This document shows, piece by piece, positions 29,974 through 39,662 of a stretch of DNA of 64,000 nucleotides. The notes beneath the pieces were generated by a model. It searched no databases, was not told the origin of the DNA, and was given only the letters and a program-made list of their open reading frames with translations. The stretch's first letter is position 1; the number at the start of each line of letters is the position of its first letter. The DNA is from Agelaius tricolor (taxonomy: Eukaryota > Chordata > Aves > Passeriformes > Icteridae). The translations under genes were made by a program, and so were the position numbers. The stretch is from assembly GCA_023055355.1 (NCBI GenBank), contig JALJCS010000034.1:448001-512000 (forward strand), in the 5' to 3' direction.

Positions 29974-31137
29974 GTGAGTCAGAGGGACACAGGGCTCCCC
30001 TTTTCCTCTCTGCTGGCATGAGCTGCCATGGCAATGCCATTGCTGCCAGCCCAGCCCCAGCTGTGCCTGCTGGAGAAGGGCAGAGGTGCAGAGGCAGTGC
30101 CAGAGTTCCCTGGGGCTGCTGGAGCTGTGGTGCTGGCTGTGCCCTGAGGGCAGCTTGGGCATTGTCTGTGCAGCCCAGGGCTGCTCTGGGCCTTCCTTGG
30201 GGAGCTCTCAGTGCATGCCCAGCTCTGCCAGGGCTGGCAGCCGCTGCAGGGCTGGGTGACAGCCTCTGCTGGGGCTGGGGGCAGGCACGGCCCTGGCACA
30301 GGGGCAGGGGCAGGGCTGGCAGCATTTGGGAGCCGTGGGAGCAGAGTGAGGGGTGGTGCTGGGCACAGGGGTCAGCCTGTGCTGGTGTCAGCACAGCCCT
30401 GCAGGGCCCTGGCATCTGGGAGCAGCTCCAGCTCTCCTGGGGCCCAGGGATGGGCTCTGAGGGACTGGCTTTGCCTGTGCCTTTCCAGGGCAGCAGGAAC
30501 AAGGGCAATGTGGTGCCAGAGCTGGGGCCCATCAGGCTGTATTTCCCTCTGGGAAAGCAGAACAGACTCTGGGCTGAGCTGAGTTTCCTGCAAGGGCTCA
30601 GAATCCAGGGAAAAGGGAGTTCAGGAATTGCATCTGCTGCTGGGAACATTGCCTTAGGCTTGCTCAGTTTGTGTCTGTGAGCAGTGGGCTCTGGGCTGGA
30701 GAGGTGCTGTTGGCAGCAAAAGATGGAGTCCATGCTCTGCAGGGATGTGCAGGGAAGGACTGAGTGGGAGGGAAGGGCAGTATTTAGAAATGAGATCAGC
30801 ATTTCTCCCAGAACTGGGCTGCAGCAGTGATGGGGGTGGTTGGCTTTGCTCTGGGCCTTGTTATTCCTTGTGCAATTTGCAAATTCTGCTGCATGATTTC
30901 CTGTCCAGTATCTTTCTAACAAAAACTGACAGAAATTGAGGTTTAGGAGTAGAGCTGAGGTCCATTCACTGCACAATCTTGCCAAGGCTGGAGGACTGGG
31001 ATGATGGCTGCTCTCAGCAAAGGTCACTTCTCAATGCTGTGTCAGATTTGCCTCAGTGCTGGGCAGGAAAGGTGAGGGTTTGGATCAGGAATTGTGCAAA
31101 CAAGGCCTGGGTGTGGTTGATTTGTTTTGTTTTTCAG

Positions 31138-31215
31138 TGAGCCAGGGCTGGCACAGGGAATGGTGCAGGTGCTGCTCTGGCACCAGAGCTGCTGCCCTTT
31201 GGAGCCATGTTCAAG
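31138..31215 (+). CDS. Candidate exon of an unidentified gene (weak)
   Basis: A good acceptor (GTTTTGTTTTTCAG) is followed by 78 open bases whose phase matches the exon ending at 29,973 (EPGLAQGMVQVLLWHQSCC). The donor AAG|GTGTGA is modest. No family is recognised, and this may be chance. Confidence 0.18.
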
Positions 31216-34200
31216 GTGTGACCATAGAACACTTTGGGGGCTGTTTTCAGCACTCTGGGTTTCAGAACTGCTGTCCCCAGCCCGTTGCCAGCCCTGGGAC
31301 ATCTGCTCTGCTTCCAGGCTGTCCTTGCTGGAGCAGCCTGGTCCCTGCCGTGCCCAAGCCCTGAGACACAGAGGGAGCCCTGTGCCCAGGGGCCTTTGGC
31401 ACCTTGTCAGGAAGGTGGCAGCAGCCCCGGGAGCAGGCTGGAGGTGAGAACTGGGTGTTGGGAGCTGAGGAGTGCTCATCTGGGCTGGGGGGAAGGGGCA
31501 GGAGTTTCCATGCCCCTGGAGCTTTCCTGCTGGCATGGGGCAGCACAGGGAGCAGCATTCATTGTGCCCCTCCCACGGGCAGTGCTGGCCTGGGTGTCTG
31601 TGCTGTGCCACCAGAGCGTGGCACTTGGCTGCTGTCACTGCTGTCACTGCCAGCCCAGCTGGGGGCTGTGCCCTCCTGCCAGCCCCAGCCAGGAGCTCCA
31701 GGGGTGCCTCTGGGCCCTGCTGGGAGCGTTTGCTGGGAATGTGCCCCATCCCTGGGAGCGTCCCTTTGTCCCTGGGCTGCCAGCCAGAGCTTTGGGCTGC
31801 TCAGGCTCAGGCTGGGATTGCCAAAGGCACCGAGAGGGAGCAGCACAGGGAGGGTGCTCAGAGAGGGGCTGGCAGAGCCCAGCTGGCAGGCTGGGCTGGC
31901 TGCTGCAGGTGGGGCTGTGTGCACTGCAGGCAGGGAATGTCCCCTTCCCTCAGCAGCCCTGCAGATCCCAAGGGCTCCCAGAGCAGGATTTTATTCCTTA
32001 CCTCCCTTTGTGGAGATTGATTCTCCACATTGCCATGAGCAATTCTTGGATTTCTCTAGGAGCAAACCTCCCAGCAGAGCCAGATTGCAGCGGAGGCCAG
32101 AGCTGTGTTTGGAGCAGGGAGTGCTGAGAGCTGCGTCTGCCTGTGCTGCCCCAGCCTGAGCACAGGCACAGGGAACAGCCTGGGCAAAGGGATTGGGGCA
32201 GTGGCTGATGCCCAGGGAGAAGAACACAAACCCACAGCCCTTCAGCCTGACAGTCCCCTCCACCCAGAGCTCAGCACACATCCTCACAGGGAAGCCCAGC
32301 AGCTGAAGGGAAAAAAAACCCACAGAAGAAAAAGGTGATTTATTGTGCTGTAAAGTTCTTTCAAGTTGTTATTAAAGCCCAACCAACATTTGCTCTTGCT
32401 TTTGGTTGGGTGAATAACGAGCAGTGGGCACAGGTGATGCCATTCATGTGGCTGAAAACCTGGTGTGATCTAGAGGGGATCCAAGAACTGTTTGTGTAGG
32501 GCAATGGAATGTGAGGGGATGTCAGGGGCAGTGAGGTGGCATTTTGGAGGGAATTGCTGAGGTCATTGAAGGGAGACGAGCAGACAATTTCCCTGGGAAA
32601 TCCCAGGCCCCTCGGGCCCACAGCCAGGACTCTCCAGGGCTGAGGGGGCAGCACTGGAGACTCCCTGTGGCCTCCTTCCTTGGCAGCAGCCAGCAGGGAA
32701 GGGAGAAGAGGATCCCTGTGGGATGAGACTGCAGAGAGCGAGCAGAGGAGCAGCCTCGGGCTGGAGAAAGGCCAAGGGACCAACACGGTGGCACCAGGGC
32801 ACCTGTGAGGAACAGAATGGACACTTGGAGGCCACACGGAGGTGAGGAGTGCATGGTTTGGGCAAAATGTCAGTGAATCTCCAGAGAGATAAGGAGGGGA
32901 TATTTAGGAGGGAAACGCTGAGGTGAGGAGTTCACCCAGCCTGGCACAAGGTGTGTTTGCACAGGCTGGGGCCAGAGGTGGGGGTCAACCCAAAGCCAGC
33001 CCTGCTCAGCCTCTAAATCCCAGGATAAGATGTACAGGCTGCCCACTGAGGGATTAAAAATACATAAAACTGAAACCAAGAGCATTAATGAGATTCTTGG
33101 GAATCCCATTAACTTGTTGGCAGAGCTCTTGACACAGTTTGGAGCTTTGATGACAAGAATGCATTTCTTTATTTGGATTATTCACTGTGTGGGATAGGGG
33201 GTTTGTTTGGATTTTAAGGCCCTCATGGTGGCCCTGACACTGCTCAGGAGCTGGTAGAGAAGCAGAGTCAGAGCTCCTGGCAGGCACAGGGTGTTTTCCC
33301 CCATAGTGGATTGTGGAGCAATTGTCTGGGACCCGGATTGTCCCTCTGGGTGATGCCACTTGCTGTGGTTTGTATCATTCCATCCATTTAATTCCCAAAA
33401 CTTCTCAGCCCAGGGGTTGGAGCTGACAGGGCAGGACAAAGATTGTTCTCTGTGTGGTGCCCAGATTTGGGGTTCCCTGTCAGCTGTGCCAGTTCTGATG
33501 AATTCTACCCATAGCCCCAAATTCCCTGCTCCATTCCCGCTGCAGTAACCTCCCAGTGCCCCATGGAGTGTGGGCATTCCCATGCAGAGCTGCTGCCTTG
33601 GACAGCAGCTGTGTCAGGAGCCAGCAGAGCTTCCAAGGAAGCTCAGCAGCACAGGGCCAAGGCCAGGGTTCTATTCCATAGAAGTGGCTGTTGAGAGCCC
33701 TCAGCCCAATGGTGTCCCTGGGCTCACTGGCCAGAGCTGCCTGGAATGGAGCCCATTTCACCCCCCTGAGCTCCAGGATGGAGAAGATCCAGTGGATGGT
33801 TTAGAGCAGGAGAAGGCAGTGGCCAGATGTGCTCCCAGCCTGAGCTGAGGCAGCCCCTGTGCCCAGGGGGGGACATCTCTCCCTGCAGAAGCTCAGCTCC
33901 TTTCAGAGCCTCAGCAGGGGCCTCTACAAATTCTTTTCTCTCAGGAAAGGGATGCACAGCTTTGTCTTCAGCACACCTCCTGTGGCACCTACCTGGGAAA
34001 GCTTTCCATCACTTCTGCACTTCCAGCTGGATCCCTGAAAAACTCCGAACTCCATCCCACTGATTTTCAGGTACTTCTGAGGGCTGCTGCCTGGGATTGA
34101 ACATCTGTGGGGGAAGATGGCCTTGGCTTTGATGCTGCTGATGGCCGATGGCCTCAGGCTGGGGAGGAGGGAAGGGATTTGGGGTGGCTGGGCCACAGCT

Positions 34201-35140
34201 GGCAGCTGTGTGGGAGCTCTGAGCCAGGAGTTGCTGCTGAGCCCCTCTGCAAAGGGCCCGTGCCTCCATTCCCAGCAATGCCAGCTGCTCCTTGGGGTCC
34301 TGCTGGGCTGCTGGTGGTCTCTGTCCGGGCTGAAGCATTTCCAGGGGCCTGCTCAGAGCAGCCCCTGGCCCAGGAGCCACAGTGCAGGCACAGCTCCTCC
34401 CCTGCAGATGCCAAAGACACGAGGTGCTGCTGCCTTTCAGGAGCTCCTGGCCTCCTCCTGCCCTGCGCTCCCAGCCAGCTGGGACACAGCCAGGGAGCAC
34501 CAAGGAGCATGGCTGGCAGCCAGCAGGAGACACCGAGGCCCCTGGGCCAGAAAAACAGCCCTGGCCTCAGCAGCCAGCATGGTTTGGAGCTGGCAACACT
34601 CACCTGCAGGCAACGCCCCCCGGCACTCTCCAGAAGAGCTTTGGCCACAGAGCAAGGTAACCCTCAGGGCTTGTCTTGTTGGCTTCTTCCTGGGGAAACA
34701 AAGGGACATTGTGGGAGCACATTTACAGCTGCTGGGGAAATCCTGGCAAGGGCAGAACAATCAGGGCTATGGGGAAGAGTTTGGTGCTGCCATGTTGAGT
34801 GCCAGCCAGTTCTGCCCCACAGCCATTGCAGGGGCTGCTGTGCAAAGCAGCAGTAGCAGAAGGGAAGGAGCTGCATTTGCAGAGGAGTTCTCTTAGTGGC
34901 AGCAGTCATTGCCATCCCACACAGGGCCTTTGGAACAGCCCTGGGATTGGCTCAGGTGTTTGGAGCAGGGTGCTGAGAAGGCCAAAATTCTGGGTTTGAT
35001 GCACAGCTGGGCCAGTCACTTCTCACATTTGACTTGATGATTCCCACGGCTCTGGAAATAAAGAACAAATCGTTTGCACTGGTTTTTTAACCCATGGGGT
35101 TTTTCCTAGCATTTCCCTGGGGCTCCAGTCCCACCCCAGG
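31216..35140. other. GC-rich non-coding stretch
   Basis: GC-rich sequence dense in CAGC and CTGGG. Many long overlapping frames occur on both strands with low-complexity residues (A, P, G, S, W, C), the signature of GC-rich non-coding DNA. No domain is recognised. An unidentified gene's introns could lie here. Confidence 0.5.
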
Positions 35141-35149
35141 CACAATGGC

Positions 35150-36110
35150 AGCGGGAGCAGCAACGCCTCGGCCCCAGCGGCCGTCCCAGAGCGGCTGCTC
35201 GTGGCTGGGAAGCTGCAGCCCCCAGCAGGGGCTGCGGGCACGGAGCAGGGGCTGCGGGCGCTGGGGCTCGTAGGGGAGCGCGGCGCTCGTGGCGTTACCG
35301 GGCCGGGGAGGCTGCGGGGCGGCGCCGTGTCCGCCAGGGGGCGCCCCGCGGGGCGGGCGGCGGCGCTGAGCGAGCGGCGATGCCCATGGGGTCCCGGGGC
35401 CGGTACGGGCGGTCTCGGTGTCCTTCCCGCTGCCAGCCGCGATCCAGAGGCTGCTCCGGGCAAGCGTCGTCCTCCTGGCGGCCATGGCAGCGGCACGGCA
35501 CCGGCTCCCTGCCGCCGCAGCCGGAGCGTGCCTGGAGCCCCGGCGAGACCCAGCCCCGCACTGGCCGCAACCGGAGCGGCAGCGCCTGTCCCGGAGCGGC
35601 TTTTCCCGACCGCAGCGATAGTGGTCCCGATGCCAGCCCCAATGCTACCTCGATTCTCTGGCCTTGGCACCCATACCCTGCCCGCCGAGAAAGAAGCAGC
35701 TCGGCCCAGCTTCCACAAGAAATACCGGCAGGACCAGGATACGAATTCCCAGGCCTAAATCCCCATCCCCGTCCCGCTCCCAGCCGAGCACCGTGGACCC
35801 CGCGCAGCACCAGCAGCAGCCCCCGATCCGGATCTCCGCATAGCGCTCCGACCGATGCTCCCGCCGCCTCCCGGGATGAGCATCCCACGCAGAAAACGGG
35901 ACAGGCGCCGATCCGCCGGGATTTATGGGCGGGCGGGGGGCGGGGGGGAGGCGGGGCCCTGGGGGCGGGGCCGGCACAGGTGCGAGGGGCGGGGCCTGCA
36001 CAGGTGTGCGGGACCCCAGTGCGGCTGCGCGGGGCGGGGCCTTGGGGGATTTAAGGCGCGGGGAGGCCACGGCAGAGCCATTTGCTCCTCGGCGTTGGGT
36101 GAGGGAGGTT
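35150..36110. promoter_or_regulatory. CpG island with CTCF-like site
   Basis: Very CpG-dense. It contains CCGCCAGGGGGCGCCCCG near 35,333-35,350, a close match to the CTCF core. At its right end GGGGATTTAAGGCGC is a TATA-like element, followed about 50 bp on by TTGG|GTGAGG, a possible donor at 36,098/36,099. It forms the start of GC-rich unit copy A. Confidence 0.55.
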
Positions 36111-36760
36111 GCTGCCGGCCGGGGCCCTATATTTTTTTTTCTCTGCGTTTCTTTTCTCCTGCGTTTCTGTTGTGTTGTATTTCTGTGTATTTCTCTTTTC
36201 TGCCCTCCCTTCCACCCCTCCCCCACCCCCTACACCCTCCCCCCCTCAAACCCCCCCCCCTCCCTCTCCCCCCTAGCCCTCCCCTCCCTCCCCCCCTACG
36301 GCCGCCCCTCTCTCGTTCTCTACCCCACCTACCCTACCCTACTTTCCCATCCTCTGCCTTCCCTCCCCAGCCGGACTCCCCCCTGAGCCCGCTCCCAGCT
36401 CCCCCTTCCCCCCCACCAGTCGCTCCCCACCCGCCCTCAATCCCGCTCCTTTCTCCAGCCTGCCTTCCCCCCAGCCCCGTCCTCTGCTGTCCTGCACACC
36501 CCGATCTCTGCGCACCTTCTTCTCCGTTCCCCTGTTCTTGTTTTCCATTCCCCACTCTCCTCCTTTTCTCGCAGCCGCGGGGCTCGGGGTGCCGGGCAAG
36601 AATAAAGCCCTGAGGGCCGGAGCCCGGCGCCCCCGGCCTCGCTGGGGTCCCCACACGGGGCCGGAGCCGCTCTGCGGGTCCCCCCATTGCAGTCCAACAC
36701 ACCGCCCGACACCGCCGGGGCTCCGGCTTTCCCAACATCACACTGGGGGGGTCCTGGGGT
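36030..36760 (+). other. GC-rich gene-like unit, copy A (+)
   Basis: The order is a TATA-like ATTTAAGG, a short putative exon ending at 36,098, a pyrimidine-rich intron-like tract (36,110-36,573), an acceptor TTCTCGCAG, and a second putative exon from 36,575. That exon carries AATAAA at 36,601-36,606. Copy B (37,490-38,060, -) has the same layout. Copy C (45,380-45,850, -) has the acceptor, AATAAA and purine tract. It could be a retroviral LTR, a small non-coding RNA gene, or the end of a gene family. No protein is evident. Confidence 0.45.
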
Positions 36761-37651
36761 GGGGGGCCCGAGTTACAGGGGCCCCCTCGTTAGGAGGGGG
36801 TCCCAGGGGGGAGGGGGGTTAGGAGGGGCCCCCTCCGGAGGAGGGGGTCCCTGGGGGGGGGTCGGGGAGGGCCCCCTCCGGAGGAGGGGGTCCAGGGGAG
36901 GGGGCGGGGCCTGGGGGTAATACCCCCCAGGCCCCGCCCCCTCCCCTGGACGCCCTCCTCCGGACGGGGTCCCGCCCCGGCCCCCTCCAGGGACCCCCTC
37001 CTCCGGACCGGGGCCCGGGGGGAGGGTGGGGCGGGCGGGGACAGCACGGCAGGGGACGGTCGTGTATCTGGCAATTTTTTTTTTTTTACGTGTGTTGACG
37101 CTGCAGAGTGACGTGCCCCCCTCTACGTCCCCCCCACCCCACCCGCCCTCCCCCCCTCCCGGGCCCCGGTCCGGAGGAGGGGGTCCCTGGAGGGGGCCGG
37201 GGTGGGACCCCGTCCGGAGGAGGGGGTCCGGGGAAGGGGGCGGAGCCTGGAGGGGGATTACCCCCAGGCCCCGCCCCCTCCCCTGGACCCCCTCCTCCGG
37301 AGGGGGCCCTCCCCGACCCCCCCCCAGGGACCCCCTCCTCCGGAGGGGGCCCCTCCTAACCCCCCTCCCCCCTGGGACCCCCTCCTAACGAGGGGGCCCC
37401 TCCTAAACCCCCCTCCCCCCTGGGACCCCCTCCTAATGAGGGGGCCCCTGTAACTCGGGCCCCCCGCCCCAGGACCCCCCCAGTGTGATGTTGGGAAAGC
37501 CGGAGCCCCGGCGGTGTCGGGCGGTGTGTTGGACTGCAATGGGGGGACCCGCAGAGCGGCTCCGGCCCCGTGTGGGGACCCCAGCGAGGCCGGGGGCGCC
37601 GGGCTCCGGCCCTCAGGGCTTTATTCTTGCCCGGCACCCCGAGCCCCGCGG
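36575..37651. repeat. Large nested palindrome (inverted repeat)
   Basis: The left arm from 36,575 and the right arm ending at 37,651 are near-identical reverse complements for about 470 bp. Both arms encode the same frame, MQSNTPPDTAGAPAFPTSHW, on opposite strands. The unique centre is only about 80 bp (about 37,042-37,125, with a T12 run). The right arm carries one extra unit of about 48 bp. Each arm also contains a smaller palindrome (about 36,876-36,965 and 37,220-37,300). G-runs mark the left arm and C-runs the right, so hairpin, cruciform and G-quadruplex folding are all possible. Confidence 0.92.
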
Positions 37652-38060
37652 CTGCGAGAAAAGAAGGAAACGGGAGGACGGGGAGACAGGAGAGCTGGGG
37701 GTGGTGAGGACGGGGAGGGAGAGGGGTCGGAGTGACGACGGAAGCGGGACAGGAAGGGAAAGGCCGAGGGGGGACAAGAGGGACGGTGGAAAGAGGAGGA
37801 ATAGAAGGGAGTAGTGGGGAAGGGACACGACAGGAACGAGTGGGGGGAGTCGGGTTTGGGAGGAGAGGAAAGGAGCGTTTTAGGGCGAGAGGGAAGTGGG
37901 AGAAAGAAAGGGAATACGCGGGGAAGGAAGGAGGGCTAGAGAGAGGGACAGAAAGGGAGGCCGAAGCCTCCGCGCCTTACCTGCGGAGCCCGCACACGGA
38001 GCTCCCGTCCGCACCGTGCTCTGAGTGAGCAAATGGCGGCCGAGGCGATTTCCGGGGTCT
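37490..38060 (-). other. GC-rich gene-like unit, copy B (-)
   Basis: On the minus strand a putative first exon ends at 37,981 with CCGCAG|GTAAGG. A pyrimidine-rich intron-like tract follows, then the acceptor CTTTTCTCGCAG, and a second exon from 37,651 with AATAAA at 37,625-37,620. It converges with copy A, the two second exons forming the palindrome arms. The outer part (GCGGCTGCGCGGGGCGGGGC) is also shared with copy A in inverted orientation. Confidence 0.45.
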
Positions 38061-38462
38061 AAAACACCTCGGCCCCGCCCCGCGCAGCCGCTCTGGGGCC
38101 CCGCACACCTGAGCCGCGCCCGCCGTGCACACCTGAGCCGGCCCCGCCCCTGGTCCCGCCCTTTGTGCCGCCTGGCCCCGCCCCCGTTCTCTCAGGCCCC
38201 GTCCCTTGTGCCGCCCGGTTCCGCCCCTGTCCCCGCCCCCTGTTTTCAGGCTCCGCCCCCCGCACCGCGTTCCCCCGCCAGGCGGGGGCGCCGCGCTCGC
38301 ACCGCGCTCCGTGTCCGCCAGAGGGCGCCCTGCGTGGTGCCGGCCCCACACGGCGGCTCCGCACCGGGGAACGGCCGCGATCCCGCACCCGGCAGCGCCC
38401 CGTGCCCGCGGCCATCCCGGGCCCCAAACCGGTCCCGGGCCCGCTGCCGCTTCCATCCGCCC

Positions 38463-38803
38463 GACGGGGGAGAGGCGGCACCGCCCGGCACACCCCAGCG
38501 GCGCTCTGCCCGCCACCCCCGGCCTCGGTGGCGGTGGCACCGTCGCATCGCCCCGTGCCCGCGCTCCGTGGCCCCGCCCCTCGCACCTGTGCCGGCCCCG
38601 CCCCCCTGTCCCCCCCGGTCCCGGGGCCATCGCTCGGGAGCCTCGCTCGGCGCTGTGCGAGCCCCGCCCGACGGCTGCTCCCGCCGGGGACCGCTCGGAG
38701 CCCGGGCCGCTGCGGCGGGGCCGTGACCGCGGCCCGGGCTGCGGGGGCCGAGCGCTGCCTGGCTCTGCCGGGGGGCCCCGGGCGGTGCCGCCTCTCCCCC
38801 GTC
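38463..38803. repeat. 26-bp perfect inverted repeat
   Basis: GACGGGGGAGAGGCGGCACC plus six more bases at 38,463-38,488 recur as an exact reverse complement at 38,778-38,803, with about 290 bp between them. This could be a remnant of a larger fold-back element. Confidence 0.85.
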
Positions 38804-39149
38804 GCCATCGGGACTGGCATCGCTATGGGGCGGGAGGGGCCTGGCTCTCCTGAGCCCGCAGAGCCCCGTCCCGGTGTCACCTTCCGTGTCCCGGCGCCGC
38901 GGGCGGGAGTGGCGGGCAGGGAGCGGCAACCGCCGGCCGCGCCTTCCCGTCCCGCTCCGTCGGGCCCGGGCTCGCCGAGCCCCGGCCGGGACCCGCCCAG
39001 GCCCGGGGACACCGCGGCTCCCGCCCCGCCTCCTGCCCCCGGCACCTCCCCGCCCGCCCGGCAACGGCCCCGGGGCCTCCGGCACCCGAGACCGCGGCGG
39101 GGGCTGGGCCCGAGCCCCCGAACGCCGGCCCCACGGGCTCCGCAACGCC

Positions 39150-39300
39150 GCGCTCCCGGCTCCTCATCCCCCGCCCATCGGCACCGGGGAGAGGCCCCAC
39201 GAGTGTCCCGGCTCCGGGAAGAGCCTCGGCCGGAGCTCGGCCTCCGCTGCCGAGCGCCACGAGGGAGCGCCTGAGCGCTTCTCTCAGCCCCGAAGCCGCC
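39150..39300 (+). pseudogene. Possible decayed C2H2 zinc-finger fragment
   Basis: The frame reads IGTGERPHECPGSGKSLGRS then SASAAERHEGAPERFS. TGERPHEC is the classic C2H2 linker and first cysteine, and GSGKS stands where CGKSF is usual, with the second cysteine lost. The helix and histidine spacing are eroded. Avian zinc-finger clusters are often GC-rich and prone to duplication. The match is short, so this could be coincidence. Confidence 0.35.
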
Positions 39301-39565
39301 CCCGTCAGGCCGGGGCCGGGCCCGGACAGCGCCGGGCCGGGGCTCCGCCTTCCGAGCACTCGCACGCAGCATTTGGGCTCTGGCCCCGGGCCCCAAAATG
39401 CAGGACTCGGCCTCTGTGCTCCAGGCCTGGGCGAGCCTCGTTCTGCACCCCCGAAACACAGGGCTCAAGTCCCGGCTTCACAGCCCTCGGCCTGCCCAGC
39501 TGCGACTGGGTCCAAGTGCCAGCAGCAGAGCACTTTGTCCCTGAGCCCTCCTCACCTTCACCACC

Positions 39566-39662
39566 ACAAAAAAAAAAAAAACCAACAAAAAAAACAAAAA
39601 CAAAAAAAAACAAAAACAAAAAAAAAAAACAACCAAAAAAAAAAACAACAAGCAAACAACCC
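39566..39662 (+). repeat. (CAAAA)n / poly-A-rich tract
   Basis: About 95 bp of A-runs separated by single or double C, probably a retroelement tail or simple repeat. Confidence 0.9.

Larger units (their letters stand above)
37980..39330. promoter_or_regulatory. Large CpG island
   Basis: Extremely GC- and CpG-rich. It includes a YY1-like ATGGCGGCC at 38,033, GC boxes, and a CTCF-like CCGCCAGAGGGCGCCCT near 38,317. Open frames of up to 469 codons on both strands are expected from this composition and are not called as genes. Confidence 0.55.

Noticed and set aside
29822..31027. 401-codon minus frame
   Set aside because: GC-rich shadow frame without domains. The plus strand has better splice-bounded candidates in the same place.
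38059..39468. 469-codon minus frame and 369-codon plus frame
   Set aside because: CpG-island DNA has few stops. The residues are R, A, G and P with no domain, and opposing strands are equally open.
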